From Sophora flavescens (taxonomy: Eukaryota; Streptophyta; Magnoliopsida; Fabales; Fabaceae): a stretch of DNA of 64,000 bases. Under the pieces are notes generated by a model. That model worked only from the letters and a program-made list of their open reading frames with translations. It was not told where the DNA came from and ran no database searches. Shown in pieces: positions 57,121 through 64,000 of this stretch. A program made the position numbers and the translations under genes. Within the stretch, counting starts at the first letter, position 1; each line of letters opens with the position of its first letter. Location: the NCBI GenBank assembly GCA_030762895.1, contig CM061069.1:24609404-24673403 (forward strand), read 5' to 3'.

Positions 57121-57865
57121 CTGTTCTGGGCAGAGTTCTAACTTAGGTTTTAACCAATTAATTCAATGATTAAGTCCATTAATCATAATCCGTTTTAGCA
57201 ACATAGTTTCCCAGATTTAACATCATCAACTCGGTCATAACATCATCATCCAACCAACAATTATGCCAACAATCATTCAACCAACATATTATCATCATAT
57301 TCATATCAACAATAACCATCATACTATCATGTTCATGTCAAGATAACAACATAACATCGAAAACACATAGGAATATATGACCATGAATACGAAGTATACA
57401 ACATAAATAGAACATTTCATCATATAAGCATACATCACATAGGCATGTAAAACTAACAACAACCGGGGTTAAGGGAACCCCTTACCTTACACTACCCCCA
57501 TATCCTATGTAAACACTACCCTTCTCCCCATACCTGGATTGAAGGTCGCTCCAACGTAAGCTCCTAAGCAAACTGGTCGCGGTTCCCCAAGCGACTTAGT
57601 TAAACCTCCAACCCTTGACCAACAGAAACACAACAGATTAGTTTCCCAACCAAAAACGAAAAGGGAAACCAAAAGGGAAGAGGAACTATTACTTATAGAC
57701 TGCCACAGACCAACTAGCTTCCCAAATTGCTTCCAAAACTCCACCATAGCATGGGATGAAGAAGAAATAGGGAATAAGGCACTCTAGGTCGCAACAGTGG
57801 CTGCTGCAACTAGCAAAATAGGGTTTCACGTTAACCCTCAGGTTCTGTGCCAAATTATATAGGCT

Positions 57866-58050
57866 GCACCTGAGCACAGTCGTTCTCAACCTTGAGCACG
57901 GTCGTGCTAACTTAGCGTCAACGAGACGCGGTCCGCACAGTGAGCATTGGCGTGCTCACTGTTGAGCACGGGCGTGCTCACTGTTGAGCACGGGCGTGCT
58001 CAACTTAAAACTTGAAACACGCTTCGGCCTTTGAGCACGGGCGTGCTCAA
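57866..58050. repeat. Palindrome cluster 2 in element D LTR
   Basis: Repeated TTGAGCACGGGCGTGCTCAA: at 57962-57980, 57973-57994 and 58031-58050 near-perfect, with degraded copies at about 57871 and 57891. On the element's sense strand this cluster lies within the first ~280 bp of the LTR. Confidence 0.9.
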
Positions 58051-58191
58051 CCACCATAAAGGGACTTTTGAGCCAAAAATCCCACTAAGCCCTTAACCAA
58101 CCAAACAACTTATAAAAAGCACTTAACGAAAAAGCAGTGTTACAATTCCACCCCCCTTATAAAAATTTCGTCCTCGAAATTTCTACGTACC

Positions 58192-59136
58192 TCAAACGAA
58201 AAGGCGCAGGTACGCTTCCATCATCTTGCTCTCCAGCTCCCAGGTAGCACTTTTCTCAGTAGCCCCACTCCAAACTACTTTGACCAAAGGAATCTCCTTG
58301 CCTCTTAGCTGCTTCACCCGCTTATCCTCGACTCGAAGGGGTAACACCCCAAACGTCAAGTTCTCTTTCAACTGTATTGTGTCGGGTACTATCACGTGAC
58401 TAGGGTCATGTACATACTTTCTGAGTTGAGACACATGAAAAACATTATGGAGATTGGACAAGAACGGCGGTAAGGCTATCTGGTAGGCGACTTCACCGAC
58501 TCTTTTAAGGATCTGGTAAGAACCAATGAACCTCGGAGTAAGTTTCCTCGCCTTCATCACTCTACCAACCCCAGTCGTTGGAGTAACTCTCAATAATACA
58601 TGACCGTCTTCCTGAAATTCGAGCGCCTTCCTCCTTTTATCATGATAGCTCTTTTGCCTACTCTGTGCAACTCTCATCTTTTCCCGAACCAACCTGATCT
58701 TTTCTGTTGTTTCCTGGACTATCTCTGGCCCTAGTACCACACTATCACTAGGTTCATTCCAACACGAAGGTGTCTTACATCTCCTCCCATAAAGAGCCTC
58801 ATAATGTGCCATCCTAATACTGGAATGGAAGCTGTTGTTGTAGGTGAACTCTATCAGGGGCAAAAACTTGTCCCAACTACCAGACTGTTCTAGCACACAA
58901 GCCCTCGACAAATCCTCTAAGGACTAGATGGTCCTCTCAGACTGCCCATCAGTCTGCAGGTGATAAGCTGAACTAAGCCTAATCTTTGTCCCTAAAGCAT
59001 GTTGCAAACTCTCCCAGAACCTAGAGGTAAACCTCGGGTCTTTATCTGACAGTATGTTGGAGGGTACACCATGAAGCCTAACTATCTCTTTGATGTACAT
59101 CTTTGCCAACTTCTCTAAAGGATACTCCATGTTCAA
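58192..59136 (-). pseudogene. Element D integrase C-terminal part and chromodomain
   Basis: 59136-58924 carries the integrase core end (EIVRLHGVPSNILSDKDPRF, then TDGQSERTI, with the catalytic Glu) and stops at 58924. After about one codon the frame continues at 58911: WDKFLPLIEFTYNNSFHSSI, ALYGRRCKTPSCW, LTPRFIGSYQILKRVGEVAY, HNVFHVSQLRKYV. The C-terminus (IPLVKVVWSG..SATWELESKMMEAYLRLF) matches the chromodomain-like end of Tekay/Del elements, thought to guide insertion to heterochromatin. It ends at a TGA (58192-58194). Confidence 0.9.
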
Positions 59137-60314
59137 GGGATGAAATGGGCAGACTTAGTCAATCTACCCACAACAACCCATATAGCCTCAAAACCAGCTG
59201 GAGTCCTAGGGAGTCTAGACACAAAATCCATGGAGATATTATCCCATTTCCATTCCGGGACACTCAAAGGTTGCAACTTACCTGATGACTTTTGGTGTTC
59301 AATCTTGGCCTTCTGACAAACTAGGCAAGCATACACAAACTCAGCCACATCCTTTTTCATCCTAGGCCACCAGAACATCTTCTTAAGGTCCTGATACATC
59401 TTGGTGGCACCTGGGTGCACACTCAATCCTTTCCTATGTCCTTCTTCAACGATTAACTTTCTAAGCTCAGGAACATCTGGTATGCACACTCTATCCTTAA
59501 ACCTCAAGACTCCATCACTTCCACCCTTGAAGCTAAGGCCTCTACCTTGATCAAGCAACTCTCGTTGGTCTAAGAGAAACTTATCTAATTTCTGACCCTC
59601 TCTAATCTGGTCCATCAAGCTGTTGGTAACCTTCAAGGTACCAAGCCTAATACTCTTAAAGGTAAACTCACAAGCTAGACTAAGGTCTCTAAACTCCTCT
59701 ATCAGATCCATCTCCCTAACCATCAAAGCGGAGATATGCAGGGTCTTCCTACTTAAGGCATCGGCCACCATATTGGCCTTCCTTGGGTGATAGGTCAGCT
59801 CGAAGTCATAATCCTTTAGGAACTCCATCCACCTACGCTGCCTCATATTCAACTTCTTCTTATCAAAGAGATACCTCAAACTCTTGTGATCACTAAAAAC
59901 CTCAAACCTCGCTCCATAGAGGTAATGCCTCCAGATCTTTAAGGCAAATACCACATCTCCTAGCTCTAGGTCATGGGTAGGGTAGTTCTTCTCATAGGTT
60001 TTCAACTGCCTAGAAGCATAGGCAACTACCTTACTATTTTGCATCAACGCACCACCTAACCCTTGTTTAGAAGCATCGCAATAAACTACGAAGGGCTCAC
60101 TAGGATCTGGAAAAACTAACACTGGTGCTGATGTCAACTTATCCTTAAGGATTTGGAAACTCTCTTCACACTTGGAGTTCCACACAAACAATTGTCCCTT
60201 CTTGGTGAGATGGGTCAAGGGTAAAGCTATCTTAGAGAAACCTTCTATGAACCTCTTATAATACCCGGTTAACCCCAAGAAACTCCTAATCTCGGTTACA
60301 GACTTTGTTCCCAT
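59133..60314 (-). pseudogene. Element D reverse transcriptase end, RNase H and integrase N-terminal part
   Basis: An open run of 393 codons. It contains the RT connection (IRSFLGLTGYYKRFI), RNase H (FVVYCDASKQGLGGALM, IWRHYLYGARFEVFSDHKSL, VADALSRK) and the integrase HHCC zinc site (GHRKGLSVHPGATKMY, CLVCQKAK), then the first catalytic Asp region MDFVSRLP. In the usual YTDHKSL word the Tyr-Thr is replaced by FS. It meets its neighbours by frameshifts at each end. Confidence 0.92.
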
Positions 60315-61531
60315 TGGAGCACCGTCTCTACCTTAGCTGGGTCCACTGCTATGCCACCCTTAGAGATGACATGTCCTAAGAAGCTCACTTCCTCTAACCA
60401 GAACTCACACTTCGACAACTTAGCGTACAATTGCTTTTTTGTAAGGGTCTGCAAGACAACTCTCAAGTGTTCCTCATGTTCCTCCTTGCTCTTGGAGTAC
60501 ACTAAGATGTCATCTATAAACACCACCACAAACTTGTCCAAGTAAGGGTGAAAGGTCTTGTTAATGTAGTCCATGAACACCGCAAGAGCATTGGTCACAC
60601 TAAAGGGCATAACCAAGTACTCATACTGACCATATAGCATTCTAAACGCTGTCTTCGGGATGTCCTCAGACTTAACCCGAATCTTATGGTACCCTGACCT
60701 CAAATCTATCTTAGAAAAGACGCAAGTGCCCATCAACTGGTCCATGAGATCATCAATCCTAGGGAGGGGATACCGATTCTTTATGGTCACCTTGTTGAGC
60801 TACCGATAGTCGACACACAACCTCATACTACCATCCTTCTTCTTTACCAACAACACAGGTGCTCCCCACGGAGACACACTAGGCCTAATGAACTGCTTCT
60901 TCATCAGGTCCTCCAACTGTTCCTTCAACTTAGCTAGCTCTAGAGGAGACATTCTATAGGGTGCTACAGAGATTGGCCCGGTGCCATGTACTAAGTCTAT
61001 GGTGAACTCAACATCTCTCTTTGGGGGTAAGTTATAAACATCCCCCGGGAACACTTCAGGAAATTCCCGCACAACAGGCAAGCTGGCAACATCAGGAGGG
61101 TTGCTCTCTACTTCCAGGGAAGCTATCATCATGTACACTTGGGCTTCGTCTCTCATCGAAGCTTGAACTTGGCTGGCAGAGAGAAGGTACGGATTCTTAG
61201 ACTTCGTTGGAGTTCCAAAAATCAAGGTTTTATCAAAACAGTTCAGAAAGACATGGTTGGAAGATAACCAGTCCATGCCAAGAATGATATCAAGGTATTT
61301 CAGAGGTAAGCATACAAGATCAGCAACAAAGGTTTTATCATTTATGACAATATGACAGTTCTTGCATGCATAAGAGGTGGAAACAGGTTTATTCGTAGGT
61401 GTAGACACAAGCAAAGCAAACTCAAGAAAGGTAACAGGCAACTTAAGACTCTTGACCCTATCATGTGATATAAACGAGTGAGTATCACCCGAATCATACA
61501 ATACAGTCAATTGAGTGACATCAATAAACAC
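60296..61531 (-). pseudogene. Element D protease and reverse transcriptase core
   Basis: 61531-60800: retropepsin site LYDSGDTHSFIS (Asp where Ala is usual), GMDWLSSNHVFLNCFDKTL, then the start of reverse transcriptase (PYRMSPLELAKLKEQL, VKKKDGSMRLCVDYR) and a stop at 60802. 60790-60296 continues: NRYPLPRIDDLMDQLMG, FSKIDLRSGYHKI, the catalytic FIDDILVYS and LGHVISKGGI. The stop between them falls at a normally variable position, so only a few lesions disable this polyprotein. Confidence 0.92.
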
Positions 61532-62564
61532 ATGTACCTTGAATCAAGTCATCAGACTTGGAGGCTTCGGCTCCACTAAGAGTAAAGACTCTCACAATGG
61601 TCTTCGGTCGGTTGACCTGAGACTTCTGACTTTTGCTAGCGCTGGGAGGCTTTGCCTTGGCTCCCTCACACTCATGGCTGATATGACCCGACTTGCCACA
61701 CCTGAAGCAAATCACAGCTGATTCCTTGCACTGAGACGAAAAGTAATTCGGTGCGCCGCACTTGCCACACCTCATGGGTCTAGAGGCATTAGAGAACCTG
61801 CCCTTAAACCTATCCTGCTGAAACTGTGGCTTCTTGCCACTCTGCTTGAAGTCCTTGCCGGTCGGAGCATAACGCTGTTTCCCTGTCTCTCTGATCAGTC
61901 CTTTTGCCGCTCTGACTATCCGATCCTCTGGAACTAGCAACCTTGAACTGACTAGCATCATTATAAATCCTGCTATTGTTGACCAGAACTGGGAAGACTC
62001 CGATCTCCTAGTAGCTGATTGCCTGCTTGATCTCGGGGTTAAGTCCAGCCTTGAACTTAACGTACTTGGAACGCTCATCCGCAGTATGCTGGTACCGAGT
62101 GTAATACCTCGCCATCTCCTCAAACTTGGCACCCCACTGACATAGATCCCTGCTTCAAGGCCAATAAATACATCTCTTTCTTGTCCTTGATATCCGCTGG
62201 AAAGTACTTCTCCATAAACCTCTGCCCGAACTCAACCCATGTAACTGATGTTCCCTCGGCCTGCATCCTCTTCCTACAGTTTTCCCACCAATGCTCCGCC
62301 TCCTCAGTCAGCATGAAGGTAGCAAAGATGAGCTTCCGCTGATCGTTGCAATCCATTGCTCGGAAGATCTTCTCAATCTCCCTCAACCATAGCAACGCTC
62401 ATTCCGGCTCCCTTGAACGATGGAGGGTTGTTCCTCTGGAACTTATCCAGTCCCTGGAACTCAGCTGGCCCACCATTGTTGTTGTTATGGACCTGACCGA
62501 TAGCATTGGCAAGGAGTGCCAATGCGTCCGCAATTGCCTGATCGTTGCGTCCTCTACCTGCCAT
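61521..62564 (-). pseudogene. Element D gag
   Basis: Starts at ATG 62564 (MAGRGRNDQAIADALALLA). A frameshift near 62395 leads into the Retrotrans_gag domain (WLREIEKIFRAMDC, EEAEHWWENCRK, FMEKYFPADIKDKKEM). Another near 62125 precedes a basic linker and two zinc-knuckle-like motifs: CGKCGAPNYFSSQC, which lacks the central His, and CFRCGKSGHISHEC, a complete CCHC (about 61,670-61,780). The last codons overlap the protease region. Confidence 0.9.
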
Positions 62565-62732
62565 GAGTTCCTGTACACGTCCAACGCAACTCTTAGATAC
62601 AGAAACTTAAGCAGGTAAAAGCTATAGGCAGCTAACTTAAAGCATTATTGTTTGTAACAAGTATAGACAATCCAACTAGATTACACAACAGACTCACAAC
62701 AGACTCATACCACGTCCGAACAAGGCCGAACT

Positions 62733-62744
62733 GCTCTGATACCA
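62733..62744 (-). other. Element D primer-binding site
   Basis: TGGTATCAGAGC on the minus strand, five bases after the 5' LTR end; the initiator-methionine tRNA primer type used by many plant Gypsy elements. Confidence 0.85.
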
Positions 62745-62749
62745 CTAAA

Positions 62750-64000
62750 TGTGACACCCTTCTACCCCGTATGTTATAAGCACTTTAAGATAAACAATTA
62801 ATAAAATTTAATCATGAAAGTACTGGATAAAATAAAGCGTCCGTCCATGGGTAGAAAAGTCCCACATGAACTAGTTCACAACATGGAAATAAAACATGTT
62901 TAAACAAGATAATTTAAACACAACAAATAAACAACCCAACCCCGATGTCACAACTCAGAGCTGGTATAACCGTTCCGAAAAATATATCCTCGGAACACAA
63001 CTGAAATAGACTAACTAAACCAAGAACAGGCCCTAACTATGAGTGGCAGCTCCTCAGAGTCACTCATCTCCGGGCAGCTCGTCATCCTCTGCAAGGTGCC
63101 AATCAGGGCAAACAAACAAACAAAGAACGAGGAGTAAGAATCATGTAAACATATACGGCATGGAGATAGGAAGCAAGGTAAAGCAAACAACATTGCATTA
63201 TCATAGGCATACATCAACATATACATATATCAACATACAACAACATCATGTCAACCAAGTATGCTATGCTGTGCAATGCAATACTACTCCGCTACTCTAT
63301 TATGCATGTGGATCCAAACTAACTCAGGATGAACGACTTCGGAGTTACATATCCGTATTGGCCATAAAAGCACCAACACCGGCAGTTCACCAAACCTTGG
63401 GTGAACCCCATGGATAGCCAACGCATAAAACCGCAGATGCCTCAACACGGGGGGCCGCGGTCACCAAACCATCGAGTGACCTACCGTGGATGGCCAGATC
63501 ACCGTAATCTCGGGTGATCTCCCCTATGTCGAACCTCCCCCTCAACCGTCAACTCCAATGCTCTATGCATGGCAAACATCAAACAATCTCAACCACCTCC
63601 TTGCCTGGGCCATAAAGCTCCCGGGACTTCAACATCAATATCAACGTGCTTGGGCCAATAAGTACCCAAGACTTTCAACATCAACAACACCTTAGACCCA
63701 AACCGTGGGGTCAAGGCTCCCTTGGCCAATAAGCACCAAGGTTCAACTCAACATGCTTGGGTCAATAAGCGCCCAAGACTTAAACATCAACGACACCTTA
63801 GACCCAAACCGTGGGGTCAAGGCCCCCTTGGCCAATAAGCACCAAGGTACAACTTATAAACGTGCGGTAACCTAACGGATACCGACTAAACATCTTATTA
63901 TCTTAACCCTCTTAGATAATTATTAACCAGGTTGTCTAATATTCATCTTTAATTAGTTATGTCAACTCATCATCATTGGGGAATTAGGGTTGGAAACCCC
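62750..64000 (-). repeat. Element D 5' LTR, partial
   Basis: Starts on the plus strand TGTGACACCCTTCTACC and runs out of the window. It carries about 310 bp (about 62845-63150) missing from the 3' LTR, and the same ~107-bp TGCTTGGGCCAATAAG repeat (63649 and about 63756). Confidence 0.9.

Larger units (their letters stand above)
55942..58144 (-). repeat. Element D 3' LTR
   Basis: 2,203 bp. On the plus strand it begins TGTGACACCCTTC and ends ..GTGTTACA. Compared with the 5' LTR it lacks about 310 bp near 56036. It contains two copies of a ~107-bp unit starting TGCTTGGGCCAATAAGCACC (56524 and 56631) and two clusters of short palindromes (next entries). Confidence 0.9.
20899..64000 (+). mobile_element. 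Element C: outer Sirevirus-like Copia element, heavily interrupted
   Basis: Element C's own sequence appears as segments 20899-20943, 29117-30774, 46584 to about 47950, about 50650-50865, about 51690-55941, and presumably continues right of the window after element D. In order these give 5' LTR, primer site, gag, protease, integrase, reverse transcriptase/RNase H and an envelope-like ORF, all on the plus strand: Copia order with the extra ORF of Sireviruses. It is the oldest layer: elements A, B and D and two unnamed inserts lie within it. Its 3' LTR is not in the window, so the right end given is the window edge. Reading frames carry many stops, deletions and frameshifts. Confidence 0.85.
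55942..64000 (-). mobile_element. Element D: Tekay/Del-like chromodomain Gypsy element, minus strand
   Basis: The 3' LTR is 55942-58144, the 5' LTR begins at 62750 and runs off the window. Primer site TGGTATCAGAGC (complement 62733-62744) and polypurine tract AAGGGGGGTGGAATTG (complement near 58143-58160). Order gag-protease-reverse transcriptase-RNase H-integrase-chromodomain is Ty3/Gypsy chromovirus order. It inserted into element C shortly after its envelope-like ORF. The bases before 55942 (CCTCT) would be one target duplication; the other is outside the window. Confidence 0.93.

Noticed and set aside
57505..57889. Minus-strand ORFs in the element D LTR
   Set aside because: LTR sequence; no motif; likely chance frames in transcribed leader DNA.

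Overview
The window looks like repeat-dense, intergenic DNA from a flowering plant nuclear genome. The evidence is spliceosomal GT..AG introns, TATA-box promoters, plant LTR-retrotransposon lineages (Sirevirus-type Copia with an envelope-like ORF, a chromodomain Tekay/Del-type Gypsy, Tat/Athila-type Gypsy), a CACTA transposon with plant transposase domains, SINEs, MITEs and one plant dirigent gene. A legume is my best guess from the overall repeat style, but nothing here proves it. All boundaries and motif calls were made by eye; no database search was run.

Layout. 1-6.1 kb: a 5S-rRNA-like fragment, a 171-codon ORF of unknown function, a Tat/Athila-like polypurine tract and 3' LTR, then an unclassified LTR-like repeat. 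6.1-9.1 kb: small DNA transposons, including a hAT-type MITE with a perfect 8-bp target duplication and a Mutator-type MITE with a 9-bp duplication. 9.14-14.69 kb: a complete 5.55-kb LTR retrotransposon (446-bp LTRs, ATTTA duplication) with no pol gene; it holds a decayed LINE ORF1, a 2.2-kb higher-order tandem array and the tail of an antisense ORF. 14.7-16.5 kb: intergenic DNA with two SINEs of opposite orientation. 16.7-17.3 kb: an intact single-exon dirigent gene, the only ordinary host gene I can support. 17.6-18.6 kb: a Mutator-like element filled with a minisatellite. 18.6-20.9 kb: AT-rich DNA with a Helitron helicase fragment.

20.9 kb to beyond the right edge is one nested stack. Element C, a plus-strand Sirevirus-like Copia element (5' LTR from 20,899), was hit by: element A, a minus-strand relative (20,944-29,111) in its 5' LTR; element B, a plus-strand relative (30,775-46,578) in its gag; an unidentified ~2.7-kb insert (about 47.95-50.65 kb); an LTR-like insert (about 50.87-51.69 kb); and element D, a minus-strand Tekay-like Gypsy element (from 55,942 past the window end) just after its envelope-like ORF. 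Element B was itself hit by a 6.8-kb CACTA transposon (37,402-44,235). Exact target duplications support A, B and CACTA. C's 3' LTR and D's far LTR end lie outside the window.

None of the elements appears able to move on its own: all retroelement reading frames carry stops, frameshifts, deletions or catalytic-residue changes, and the CACTA element lacks the DDE transposase domain. Elements A and C share a 1-base loss inside reverse transcriptase, which hints that the family spread while already defective.
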